Of a stretch of DNA of 64,000 bases, positions 9,735-22,229 are shown piece after piece. Position 1 is the first letter of the stretch. Every line of letters begins with the position of its first letter. The notes under the pieces are model-generated. The model did not search any database, was not told where the DNA came from, and saw only the letters and a list, made by a program, of their open reading frames with translations. A program made the position numbers and the translations under genes. This stretch comes from Cytophagales bacterium (GTDB lineage: Bacteria; Bacteroidota; Bacteroidia; Cytophagales; Cyclobacteriaceae): assembly GCA_022360055.1 (NCBI GenBank), contig JAKSDO010000006.1:1-64000 (forward strand), read 5' to 3'.

Positions 9735-9745
9735 GTATAGGTGAA
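9735..9745 (+). promoter_or_regulatory. GTATAGGTGAA motif upstream of susC
   Basis: Exact GTATAGGTGAA lying 83 bp before the SusC start, identical to the three tandem copies before the GH2 gene. The rest of the 285-bp gap 9544-9828 shows no gene and no clear terminator. Confidence 0.4.
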
Positions 9746-9828
9746 TAAATAGTTTTATCCGCGATCATTTGCCAATATTAGTCTACGAAATCTCTGTTTA
9801 TTTCAATTAGTAACTAAAACCTATTATT

Positions 9829-12800
9829 ATGAAAAGAAAAACTACTTCTTATCTGATAAGGAGCGTACCGGGAGTGGTACTATTGATTTTAATGGTTTTG
9901 CAAGTCAATGGTATTTATGCGCAAGGAATCCCGGTCTCCGGAACGATTACCTCAGATGATAGCAATGAAGGTTTGCCGGGAGTAAACGTTATTGTCAAAG
10001 GTACGTCTTTGGGAACGGTTACCGATCTCAATGGGAACTATAATATCGATGTTCCGGATCAGGAATCCGTACTCGTATTCAGCTCGGTTGGATATGTTCG
10101 AGAGGAGGTTATTGTCGGCAGCAGAACAGTCATTGACCTAGTGCTCGCCGTAGACATTCAGGCCCTCGAAGAGATCGTAGTTGTCGGTTACGGCACGCAG
10201 AAAAAACGGCAGGTGACAGGAGCCATGAGCGCGGCGAATGTCGAGGATATTCAAAAATTGCCGGGCACCCATGTCGGTAATATGCTTCAGGGACAGGTGC
10301 TCGGGGTCAATGTTAGTCCGGGTTCAGGTGCTCCGGGAGAAGATCCCGTAATCTTTGTCAGGGGATTGGGAACAATCAATGGAAATACCCCGCTTTATGT
10401 GATTGACGGAATACCCGGGGATATCGCGACAGTTAACCCTTACGATATTGAATCCATCAATGTACTGAAGGATGCCTCTGCTGCGACAATTTATGGTTCG
10501 AGGGCGGCTAATGGAGTAATAATCATTACCACAAAAAGAGGAAAAGCAGGGAAACCGGTTGTGACGCTCAATTCATACGTCGGATTTAAATCTGCTGCAA
10601 AGAAGCTGGATGTTTTAAACTCGGCCGATCTTCAAAAAGTAAGCGCCGCGGCTTACGAAGCTGACGGAGAAACTCCTTTGGCCTTTACCCAGGACCCCGT
10701 TGTTTACGATACGGACTGGCAAGATGAGACGTTCAGAACCGGCATAGAACAAAAATACGATCTGAGTATTGCCGGGGGAAATGATTACATCAACTACAGC
10801 CTTTCCGGAGGATATTTCAATGAGGAAGGTATTGTTATCGGAACCGGATTTGAGAGGTATAGTTTGAGAATGAATGCAGACTACAAACTGGGAAAACGCG
10901 TTCGGCTGGCTCAGACAATCGGGTATTCAAAGTTTAATTTTGATCAGATGGACGGGCTTGAAACTTCAGCGAATAAAGATGATCCTCCATCCTCCAACGC
11001 AGGGATTTCGACGATTCTTGATATCCTGGGTACCATCCCGCTGAACCCTTTCAGGGATCCTGATGAGCCGGACGGGTTTGGAAAACCTTTGTATGGATCA
11101 GGTAATTTCATCGGGCGGCATTTATTGACGACAGACCGTAAGGAAAATGACAGGTTACAGGCAAATTTATCCCTGGAAATTGATCTTGTCAAAGGACTTA
11201 AATTCAGAACCCAATTTGGCGTGAATAACGATAATCTTTTCACGATCTATCACGTCCCGACGTATGACTTCGGACCTCAATCCATTAACGACCGGGCCGA
11301 CCTTTCGGAAACCCGCGCCAGGCTGACGGAGACCGTATGGAATAACGTGCTCGATTATAGCCAGACATTCGGAGAAGATCATTCGGTTTCGGCCATAGCA
11401 GGTGTATCTTTTGAAAAGCAACTCTACCGGTCGACAGGTGGATCAAACAACGAAATGCCGTCAAATGCTCTGTTTGCGTTAAATGCAGGTATTGGAGACG
11501 CGAATTCCTGGGGGCGAAATGTGACCTCGACAATTCAGTCCGTATTTGGCAGGGCGAATTATGAATTTCAGGATAAATACTTAATTCAGGGTTCGATAAG
11601 AAGAGACGGATCTTCCAAATTCGGACCGGAAAATAAGTATGGGACGTTCTGGTCATTTTCTGCCGGTTGGAGGATAAACAATGAAGCGTTTTTTAACGTG
11701 CCTTTTATCAGTGAATTGAAGCCGAGATTTAGCCTGGGTACCCTCGGCAACCAGAATATCGGTGACTACAAGTACCTGGCTACCGTTCAATCCGGCGGGG
11801 CATCGATTAATTATCCGCTCGGGACAGATGATACGCAGCCGGTTCAAATTGGTTCGATCAGCACCGAATTAGCCGTTGAAGACATTAAATGGGAAGAATC
11901 CAAAACAATGAACATCGGTTTGGATATGGGATTAATGGAAGACAGGTTTGGTGTTACCTTCGAATATTTTATTACCGAAACATCGGATATGCTGGTCGAA
12001 ACCCCGATTCCGGCAACAACGGGGATTACCCAAAACCTTCCGTTTACAAACCTCGCGGAAATGGAAAACAAAGGATGGGAGCTGGGACTGACCTACAGAA
12101 AAAAAGAAGGAGAATTTCAGTTTGAGATAACCGGAAACTTGTTCCACAGCAGCAATAAAATCACAAAGCTGGGGTTTAAGGACGAAGCCTGGGTAGACGG
12201 ATTTATTTTGTTCGAAACCCATCCGACAACGAGAACGGAAGTGGGAGGAGAGGTCGGAAGGTTCCACCTGTTTAAAACAGACGGTTTGTTCCAATCGGAA
12301 GCGGAAGTAAATGCGCATACCGGTGAAGGTGGATCGCTGTTGCAGCCAAATGCCCGGCCCGGAGACATTCGATTTGTCGATACCAACAACGACGGGGTGT
12401 TGAACGATGAGGATAAGACATTTTTTCACAGCGGATTGCCCGATTTGGAATACGGACTGACATTTAATGCACAATATAAGCAGTTCGATTTTTCACTTTT
12501 TTTCCAGGGAACGAGCGGAAATATGATGTATAACGGAAGTCGGTTCTATTTGTACAGACGTCAGAACGATATAAAGAATTTTTCAGCGGAGTTAAAGAAC
12601 GCATGGACACCGTCAAACACCGGAACAACCGTGCCCAGGGTATCCATGCGAGACGCCAATCAAAACATCACCCGGCCTTCGGATTATTTTCTTGAAGATG
12701 CTTCCTATTTGAGGTTGAAAAACATCCAGATAGGATACTCCTTCAACAATCTGGCAAATTCCGGCACGAAATTGAGGCTCTATCTGAGCGGACAAAATCT

Positions 12801-12930
12801 GTTGACGATCACAGGCTATAAAGGATACGATCCGGGGCTGAGTAACTTTTCTCTATTTGCCCGGGGAGTGGACCGGGGGCTATATCCGCTCTCGAGAAAT
12901 GCGATGCTTGGCCTCCAGCTTACTTTCTAA
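9829..12930 (+). CDS. SusC/RagA-family TonB-linked outer-membrane transporter
   Basis: 1033 residues. The domains in order are a signal peptide ending near GIYAQG, a CarboxypepD_reg-like domain (about 35-110), a linker with LEEIVVVGYGTQ, a plug with GQVLGVNVSPGSGAPG, VFVRG-like and YVIDGIPGD segments and DASAATIYGSRAANGVI, and a long beta-barrel ending LGLQLTF. SusC proteins import oligosaccharides across the outer membrane with a SusD partner and TonB energy. SusD follows at 31 bp. The sugar cannot be read directly, but a GH2 enzyme downstream suggests a beta-galactoside or similar. Confidence 0.97.
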   Translation: MKRKTTSYLIRSVPGVVLLILMVLQVNGIYAQGIPVSGTITSDDSNEGLPGVNVIVKGTSLGTVTDLNGNYNIDVPDQESVLVFSSVGYVREEVIVGSRTVIDLVLAVDIQALEEIVVVGYGTQKKRQVTGAMSAANVEDIQKLPGTHVGNMLQGQVLGVNVSPGSGAPGEDPVIFVRGLGTINGNTPLYVIDGIPGDIATVNPYDIESINVLKDASAATIYGSRAANGVIIITTKRGKAGKPVVTLNSYVGFKSAAKKLDVLNSADLQKVSAAAYEADGETPLAFTQDPVVYDTDWQDETFRTGIEQKYDLSIAGGNDYINYSLSGGYFNEEGIVIGTGFERYSLRMNADYKLGKRVRLAQTIGYSKFNFDQMDGLETSANKDDPPSSNAGISTILDILGTIPLNPFRDPDEPDGFGKPLYGSGNFIGRHLLTTDRKENDRLQANLSLEIDLVKGLKFRTQFGVNNDNLFTIYHVPTYDFGPQSINDRADLSETRARLTETVWNNVLDYSQTFGEDHSVSAIAGVSFEKQLYRSTGGSNNEMPSNALFALNAGIGDANSWGRNVTSTIQSVFGRANYEFQDKYLIQGSIRRDGSSKFGPENKYGTFWSFSAGWRINNEAFFNVPFISELKPRFSLGTLGNQNIGDYKYLATVQSGGASINYPLGTDDTQPVQIGSISTELAVEDIKWEESKTMNIGLDMGLMEDRFGVTFEYFITETSDMLVETPIPATTGITQNLPFTNLAEMENKGWELGLTYRKKEGEFQFEITGNLFHSSNKITKLGFKDEAWVDGFILFETHPTTRTEVGGEVGRFHLFKTDGLFQSEAEVNAHTGEGGSLLQPNARPGDIRFVDTNNDGVLNDEDKTFFHSGLPDLEYGLTFNAQYKQFDFSLFFQGTSGNMMYNGSRFYLYRRQNDIKNFSAELKNAWTPSNTGTTVPRVSMRDANQNITRPSDYFLEDASYLRLKNIQIGYSFNNLANSGTKLRLYLSGQNLLTITGYKGYDPGLSNFSLFARGVDRGLYPLSRNAMLGLQLTF

Positions 12931-12961
12931 ACTGTTTTGAAATAATAAAAAATACATAATT

Positions 12962-14482
12962 ATGAAAAGAATAGTCTTGTTATCGCTTTTGGTCCTGACG
13001 GCAACATTTGGGTGCGATGATGATTTCATCAATCTTACCAATAAGGAGGAGCTAAGCGTGGATTCGTTCTGGCAAAACGAGCAACATGCAACCCAGGCGA
13101 TGGTTGCAGCTTATGGCCCGTTACAAGGATACAATGGCTCAAAATGGACATTTTTTGAGGAAATGTTTATTGGAATGGCATTTAAAGCCGACGATATACT
13201 GAATGCGCCTACACATTATGGGAAGTCAATTGCAGATTTTACGCACGGCACGGACGATATAACATTTACCAGCATATGGAAATCGTACTACACCGGAATC
13301 TTTTACGCAAACCAGATTCTCGAAAACGTTCCGAAAATCGAAAGCCTGTCTCAAGAATCGAGGGAAGCTTTTATTGGTGAAGCCAAATTCTTACGGGCCT
13401 TATATAATTTTCAACTGCTTGTCCTCTTCAAGAACGTACCTTTGGTGTTAAATGTCCCGGTCAATTCCGATGAGTTTTATCCTGAACAGGAATCTCCGGA
13501 AACTGTTTGGCAGCAAATCGTCGAAGACTTAAAGGACGCAGAACTGAAAACTCCCGAATCTCATCAGGACAGCCATACCGGAAGAGCTACAAAATATGCC
13601 GCCAAAGCGCTTCTGGCAAAAGTCCATCTGTTTATGGAAAACTGGCAGGGGGCGGCAGATAAGTTTGATGAGGTAATTGCCGAAGGCGGGTATCAATTGA
13701 ATGCCAATTACGAAGATAATTTCAATGGTAAAGGAGAAAATGGCCAGGAAGCCGTATTCGAAATTCAGTTTTCGGGAGACCGCTCCAATGGCAATGACGA
13801 ACGTCATCCGATCAATTTTGAAGCTGCGCCAGGGGCCCTCGGCGGCTGGGAATTGTTCTACCCTTCCGACTGGTTGGTCGAGGAAATGATGAAAGATAAA
13901 TCAGAGGGAGGTGAATACAGCGACCGGGTTTACGGAAGTATTTACTTTGATGATCCGAATTCGGTTATGAACGGGCCTTCTGAAGATATGGTCGATGTCC
14001 CTTATGCCGATGTAAAGGATGAATTGACGAATCCATCGTATTTCAAGAAGTTTGTATACCATTTCGATCTGAATTTTTATAGCGGGATCAACGTTGCGAT
14101 GATTCGTTATGCGGATGTCCTGTTAATGTATGCCGAAGCATTAAACGAGCTCGATAAAACGGACGATGCCATTGATTATGTGAATATGGTGAGGGAAAGA
14201 TCGAACGCCGCACCGCTCGGACCGATGTCTAAAGAGGCGCTGCGCACACAGATCCGCCATCATGAACGGCCGGTAGAGCTGGCCATGGAGTGGGGCATTC
14301 GTTGGTTTGATCTGTATCGCTGGAACGTGGGCGCCACAGCTAAAGAAAGCATCCGTCAAACACTTATTGATCACGACAAACCGAATGCTGAAAATTTCAC
14401 GGAAGGGAAAAATGAGATTTATCCGATTCCCCTCAGCGAAATGAACAAAAACGAAAATCTTGTACAAAACGACAATTTTTAG
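12962..14482 (+). CDS. SusD/RagB-family outer-membrane glycan-binding lipoprotein
   Basis: 506 residues with a lipoprotein signal (lipobox TFGC, Cys18) followed by the alpha-helical TPR-like SusD fold: FWQNEQHATQAMVAAYGPL, FIGEAKFLRALYNFQLL, ATKYAAKALLAKVHLF and the C-terminal RYADVLLMYAEALNEL, WFDLYRWNV and NEIYPIPLSEM signatures. It caps the SusC barrel and captures glycan at the cell surface. A strong terminator lies just downstream, so the SusC-SusD pair may form its own transcript. Confidence 0.97.
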   Translation: MKRIVLLSLLVLTATFGCDDDFINLTNKEELSVDSFWQNEQHATQAMVAAYGPLQGYNGSKWTFFEEMFIGMAFKADDILNAPTHYGKSIADFTHGTDDITFTSIWKSYYTGIFYANQILENVPKIESLSQESREAFIGEAKFLRALYNFQLLVLFKNVPLVLNVPVNSDEFYPEQESPETVWQQIVEDLKDAELKTPESHQDSHTGRATKYAAKALLAKVHLFMENWQGAADKFDEVIAEGGYQLNANYEDNFNGKGENGQEAVFEIQFSGDRSNGNDERHPINFEAAPGALGGWELFYPSDWLVEEMMKDKSEGGEYSDRVYGSIYFDDPNSVMNGPSEDMVDVPYADVKDELTNPSYFKKFVYHFDLNFYSGINVAMIRYADVLLMYAEALNELDKTDDAIDYVNMVRERSNAAPLGPMSKEALRTQIRHHERPVELAMEWGIRWFDLYRWNVGATAKESIRQTLIDHDKPNAENFTEGKNEIYPIPLSEMNKNENLVQNDNF

Positions 14483-14507
14483 GTACGCCCGATCATGCGA
14501 AATTATA

Positions 14508-14543
14508 TGCCTGGACAGAATAATCCGTTCAGGCATTTTTTTT
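14508..14543 (+). terminator. Intrinsic terminator after the SusD gene
   Basis: TGCCTGGAC pairs with GTTCAGGCA (9 bp with one G-U) around a 10-nt loop, followed directly by eight T. It lies 25 bp after the SusD stop. Because it falls before ATG 14574, it argues against any longer start for the next gene. Confidence 0.8.
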
Positions 14544-14573
14544 ACCTATTTTTATTGTAAAGCAGCGGATGAA

Positions 14574-17500
14574 ATGTTTTGCCATATGAGGGTCCATGTA
14601 ATATCCATTGTGCTCATGCTCACAATCGCCTCCTGCGAAAACAAAAGCGCTCGTCTTGGCGCTCCCCTAAAAATGGAATCAGATCAGATCCTGGAATTTA
14701 AGAAGCTGGATGCCTCCGTAACGAATATTCGATTTAAAAACTCAATACCGGAAAGTGCCGGTATGAACAGCCTTGCGTACGAATACTATTACAACGGCGG
14801 TGGAGTAGCCGTTGCCGATCTCGATGAGGACGGTTTGCCGGAATTGTTTTTTACCGGCAACAGGATACATAATAAGCTGTACAAGAATTTAGGGAATCTG
14901 GTATTCAAGGACATTACCGAAGCAGCGGGCATAACAGATGGCCCGAGCTGGACGACCGGAGTTACCGTAGCGGATATTAATAACGACGGGATCCTCGATA
15001 TCTACGTTTGCCGTTCCGGTAAGCTGAAAGCCGAACGGCGTGCAAATCTGTTTTTCATATCCTCGGGAATTGAAAACGGTATCCCCAAATACAGGGAGAA
15101 TGCCCGGGCTTTGGGTTTGGCAGACACGGGTTATTCCACTCAGGCATTGTTTTTTGATTATGACAGGGATGGAGATCTGGATATGTTTCTGCTCAACCAC
15201 AATGTCGAGGTAAGGGTATTTCACGATCTGAGCGCGATAAAGAGCCGTAGAGATCCCTTGGTCGGCGATAAGCTGTATCGAAATGACGGAGAGAGGTTTA
15301 CAGACGTTAGTGCGGAAGCGGGAATCATCGGCAATGAAATTGGGTATGGTTTAGGCGTTTCAGCAGGCGATTTGAATAACGATGGCTGGCCCGATCTTTA
15401 TGTAGCCAACGATTATTCGGAGCACGATTATTTATATTTCAATAACAGGGACGGTTCTTTTACCGAAAGCATTAAGACCGCTACCGGGCATATTTCGAAT
15501 TCCTCCATGGGGACGGACATATCGGATTTCAACAATGACGGCTTGCTTGATATCGTAACGATGGATATGCTGTCCGAAGATAATTACGGTGTGAAAACAA
15601 GTATGAGCGGGATGGCCGGCCCTCGGTTTGAACATGCAATCCGGAATGGACTTCACTATCAATACATGGTCAATACGCTGCAACTGAATTTGGGTAACGG
15701 GCGTTTCAGTGAGATGGCCAGATTGGGCGGGGTTTCGAGTACAAATTGGAGCTGGGCGCCGTTATTTGCCGATTTCGATAATGACGGATACAAGGATCTG
15801 TTCATTACAAATGGAATAAAACGCGATTTTATAAACTATGATTTTCGAAATTTTAAGATTAAAAGATTGCGATTGGCAGAAGAAAACAAGGCAGACAATG
15901 TCGCTGAAATTATAAATGAATTAATACGGATAACTCCCCAGCGGAAGGTTTCGAATTACATTTTTAGAAATGAAGGCGACTTGACATTTTCTGATCGCAG
16001 CGCCGCCTGGGGGATTGATGAGAAATCATTTTCGAATGGCGCCGCATACGGTGATCTCGACAACGACGGAGATTTGGATATTGTGATAAACAATATTGAC
16101 GACTACCCGACGGTTTATCGGAACAATATGCAGGCAGATAAAAACAATTATTTGCGCGTAAGTCTGCGCGGTTCGCCATTAAACATGAACGGAATTGGGG
16201 CAAGAGTAATCGTTAGCTGCGGAGAACAAATTCAAGTGCAGGAGCAGTATTTTACGCGCGGCTATCAGTCGGCAGTAAATAAAAAGATTCACTTCGGTCT
16301 CGGGAAGTGCACATTAATCGATCAGGTAACCGTGAAGTGGCCTGACGGTAAAGCGCAATTTATAGAAAATATAAGCCCCAATCAGGATTTGATTCTTGAT
16401 TATGCCGATGCGGAATTTAGACACCCCGGCAGCAGTTCTTCCGGAAAGAAGCTTTTTGAAAAATACAAACGGGCTCCGACCGTGACCCACAGGGAAAACG
16501 ATTACGACGATTTCAAAAAAGAAGGCTTTCTGCCGTACAAAATGTCGCGTCTTGGACCGGGGATTGCCGTTGGAGATGTAAACAACGATGGGTTGGACGA
16601 CGTTTACATCGGTGGGGCCAAAGGACAATCGGGAGGAATTTACGTGCAGGACGTCGACGGAGCATTTTCGCCGGTTTTTTCCTCGGAATCCCATTACGAA
16701 GACACGGAGGCTTCGTTTTTTGATGCCGATAACGACGGAGATTTCGACCTGTATGTGGCGAGCGGCGGCAATGAATTTGAGGCGGGTGATCCGGGCTTGC
16801 GGGACAGACTGTACATAAATACCGGGAACGGTAATTTTCATAATATGTCACAGGCGCTTCCTGACATCCGGTCGAGCTCTTCCTGTGTGGAGCCCTGCGA
16901 TTATGACAAGGATGGGGATCCGGATCTTTTTATAGGCACGAGATTGAGGCCAGGGCAATATCCTGCTCCGGCCAGCAGCCATCTTTTGGAGAATCACAAT
17001 GGTAAATTCACTGTGGTAAATGACGATGAAACCAATGGATTGACCGATTTGGGGTTGGTGACCGATGCCATTTGGGAAGATTATGACCGTGACGGATGGG
17101 AAGATTTGATCGTGGTAGGAGAATGGTTGCCCATCACGATTTTCAAAAACAGTCGTGGCGATCTTTTTAGTCAACATGAAAAGATACAGCTTGAAAATTC
17201 GACGGGCTGGTGGTATTGCATAAATTCTGCGGATTTTGATAAGGATGGAGACATGGATTTTGTCGCCGGAAACATCGGATTGAACAGCAAATTCACAACC
17301 TCTGTTGAAGGACCGTTTCACGCATTTTTCGCAGATTTCGATAATTCCGGAAGCAACGACATCGTTTTGGGCTATTTTGAAGGTGAGCACTTATATCCCT
17401 ACCATAGCCGGGACAAATGTTTAAATCAGATTCCATTTCTAAACCGTAAATATCCCGGATATCATGAGTTTGGAATGGCTACCTTAAAGGATATTTACGG

Positions 17501-17939
17501 AGCGTCCAATTTAAAAGAATCACTGCAATTGAAGGCGCTTACGTTTGCCAGCAGCTATGCGGAAAATTTGGGAGGCGGTCGCTTTAAGCTGACGAAGTTG
17601 CCAAACATGGCCCAGCTTTCGTGCACGCGGTCCATCATCGTGCGCGATATAAATCTTGATGGCAACGAGGACCTGATCCTTGCAGGAAACCTATTGAATA
17701 CGGAACAAGAAACGCCGAGAATTGACGGAAGTTACGGACTCGCGATGATCGGAGACGGAAAAGGTAATTTTGACCCCGTACATCCGTCGCACAGCAACCT
17801 TTACATCTCGGGAGAAATACCGGATATGGAAAACATCACGATCGGCAACCGCACAGCTATAATCACCGCGGTGAACAACAATGCGGTTGAAATCTGGCTT
17901 TATTCAAATTCCCGGGAGAAGAAAACCCCTTCTCCGTAA
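14574..17939 (+). CDS. FG-GAP/VCBS repeat and ASPIC/UnbV-domain lipoprotein (CRTAC1-like)
   Basis: 1121 residues from ATG 14574. A longer frame back to TTG 14460 would run through the terminator and spoil the signal peptide. The lipobox is LTIASC (Cys21). Many calcium-binding DxDxDG-type FG-GAP repeats follow, for example ADLDEDGLPELF, ADINNDGILDIYV, DYDRDGDLDMFL and SAGDLNNDGWPDLYVAND. An ASPIC/UnbV domain sits mid-protein (NGIGARVIVSCG to FGLGKC to VKWPDG), then a second propeller-like set of repeats. Such proteins are common beside SusC/SusD in marine Bacteroidota and probably bind glycan or calcium at the surface; no catalytic role is established. It may share a transcript with the genes around it despite the terminator. 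Confidence 0.9.
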   Translation: MFCHMRVHVISIVLMLTIASCENKSARLGAPLKMESDQILEFKKLDASVTNIRFKNSIPESAGMNSLAYEYYYNGGGVAVADLDEDGLPELFFTGNRIHNKLYKNLGNLVFKDITEAAGITDGPSWTTGVTVADINNDGILDIYVCRSGKLKAERRANLFFISSGIENGIPKYRENARALGLADTGYSTQALFFDYDRDGDLDMFLLNHNVEVRVFHDLSAIKSRRDPLVGDKLYRNDGERFTDVSAEAGIIGNEIGYGLGVSAGDLNNDGWPDLYVANDYSEHDYLYFNNRDGSFTESIKTATGHISNSSMGTDISDFNNDGLLDIVTMDMLSEDNYGVKTSMSGMAGPRFEHAIRNGLHYQYMVNTLQLNLGNGRFSEMARLGGVSSTNWSWAPLFADFDNDGYKDLFITNGIKRDFINYDFRNFKIKRLRLAEENKADNVAEIINELIRITPQRKVSNYIFRNEGDLTFSDRSAAWGIDEKSFSNGAAYGDLDNDGDLDIVINNIDDYPTVYRNNMQADKNNYLRVSLRGSPLNMNGIGARVIVSCGEQIQVQEQYFTRGYQSAVNKKIHFGLGKCTLIDQVTVKWPDGKAQFIENISPNQDLILDYADAEFRHPGSSSSGKKLFEKYKRAPTVTHRENDYDDFKKEGFLPYKMSRLGPGIAVGDVNNDGLDDVYIGGAKGQSGGIYVQDVDGAFSPVFSSESHYEDTEASFFDADNDGDFDLYVASGGNEFEAGDPGLRDRLYINTGNGNFHNMSQALPDIRSSSSCVEPCDYDKDGDPDLFIGTRLRPGQYPAPASSHLLENHNGKFTVVNDDETNGLTDLGLVTDAIWEDYDRDGWEDLIVVGEWLPITIFKNSRGDLFSQHEKIQLENSTGWWYCINSADFDKDGDMDFVAGNIGLNSKFTTSVEGPFHAFFADFDNSGSNDIVLGYFEGEHLYPYHSRDKCLNQIPFLNRKYPGYHEFGMATLKDIYGASNLKESLQLKALTFASSYAENLGGGRFKLTKLPNMAQLSCTRSIIVRDINLDGNEDLILAGNLLNTEQETPRIDGSYGLAMIGDGKGNFDPVHPSHSNLYISGEIPDMENITIGNRTAIITAVNNNAVEIWLYSNSREKKTPSP

Positions 17940-17989
17940 CCATATCTCAAATCCCGGATAAAACATCCGATGAACGATTTTCATTGTTC

Positions 17990-18022
17990 AAGTATAGGTG
18001 AAGTATAGGTGAAGTATAGGTG
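17990..18022 (+). repeat. Three perfect tandem copies of an 11-bp motif
   Basis: AAGTATAGGTG is repeated three times without error. Read in the other register, GTATAGGTGAA occurs at 17992, 18003 and 18014. The array sits 62 bp before the GH2 start. An 11-bp period places the copies on about the same helix face, as expected for cooperative protein binding. The same motif occurs before susC and, with one mismatch, before the ASST-like gene. Confidence 0.85.
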
Positions 18023-18072
18023 AAATGCATGGTTAATATTAAATTATCTGTTCAATTTGGGTGAATTCTTAA

Positions 18073-21333
<3,261 letters not shown>

Positions 21334-21343
21334 TAATAAACAT

Positions 21344-22132
21344 ATGAATATAGAAAAGATATTGGAATTAGTTTCACTGGAGGGAAAGGTTGCCGTAATA
21401 TCGGGAGGCGCATCCGGTATTGGTTTGGGCACGGCAAAGCGTTTGGCTGAGTTTGGTGCGGAGGTGGCGATTTTGGATTTAAACGATGAAAATGGCCGTA
21501 AAGCAGTCGACGAGCTAGATTCAAATGGAGGCAAAGCCGTGTACGTTCACTGTGATGTTACCAGATTGGAAGATTGCAGGACGGCGACTGAGGCCATTGT
21601 GGAAACCTTTGGTACCGTAGATATTCTGTTCAATAATGCCGGCGTGGCAATCAGGAAGAATGCGGTGGACCTGGACCCCGAAGACTGGGACCTGGCTCTG
21701 AATGTTTCACTGAAGGGCCAGTACCTGCTGTCGAAATGTATAATTCCCATAATGAAAAAAAACGGTGGAGGCAGCATCATAAACTCGGGTTCGGGGTGGT
21801 CGTTTCGCGGGGGCGAAAACGCGGTGTCATATTGTGCCATGAAGGGCGGTTCTTTGAATATGACCAGGGCAATGTGTATCGACCACGGAAGAGACAACAT
21901 ACGAGTTAATATCGTATGTCCGGGAGATGTCGATACGCCCATGTTGAAGAGTGAGTGCGAACAGCTCGGCGGAACGTACGACGATACGTATAAAGAAGCA
22001 TGTGCCGACCGGCCGCTGGCCAGACTCGGTACGGTGGAAGATGTTGCCAACGCAATCGTATTTTTTGCCAGTGACCTGTCTGCCTGGGTCACCGGGGCAA
22101 ATCTTGTGGTAGACGGCGGTGGAATTGCTTAA
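21344..22132 (+). CDS. SDR-family oxidoreductase
   Basis: 262 residues from ATG 21344, 10 bp after the GH2 stop; a longer in-frame extension would overlap the GH2 gene. A classical Rossmann SDR: GGASGIGLG (21-29) for NAD(P), NNAGVAI, catalytic Tyr near 163 and Lys near 167 (SYCAMKGG), and the C-terminal WVTGANLVVDGGG. It oxidises or reduces a hydroxyl group, substrate unknown; sugar-locus SDRs often act on sugars or their acids. It is cotranscribed either with GH2 or with the glycine-dehydrogenase genes after it. A repeat module begins 6 bp after its stop. Confidence 0.9.
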   Translation: MNIEKILELVSLEGKVAVISGGASGIGLGTAKRLAEFGAEVAILDLNDENGRKAVDELDSNGGKAVYVHCDVTRLEDCRTATEAIVETFGTVDILFNNAGVAIRKNAVDLDPEDWDLALNVSLKGQYLLSKCIIPIMKKNGGGSIINSGSGWSFRGGENAVSYCAMKGGSLNMTRAMCIDHGRDNIRVNIVCPGDVDTPMLKSECEQLGGTYDDTYKEACADRPLARLGTVEDVANAIVFFASDLSAWVTGANLVVDGGGIA

Positions 22133-22138
22133 GCAAAC

Positions 22139-22229
22139 ATGAAACAGGCCATGCCTGAGATAATTATTGAGGCACACAAGATCATGATGATCAACGGCGC
22201 ATGGTGCGGTTTCTACAAATTTTAAACAC
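22139..22229 (+). repeat. 91-bp repeat module, type 2 (locus A)
   Basis: Starts with ATGAAACAGGCCATGCC 6 bp after the SDR stop and ends right at the ATG opening the next module. It holds an intact 28-codon frame (22139-22225, TAA) beginning MKQAMPEIIIEAH, followed by ACAC. Its closest relative is the module at 62478-62568 on the other strand; that copy has a TAG at codon 3. It contains the hairpin GATCA-TGA-TGATC. It shares its beginning (ATGAAAC-GGC) and end (ACAC before ATG) with type 1, so the two types appear homologous. Confidence 0.9.

Noticed and set aside
14460-14573. Longer N-terminus for the FG-GAP/UnbV protein from TTG 14460
   Set aside because: It overlaps the SusD gene, runs through an intrinsic terminator and hides the lipoprotein signal.
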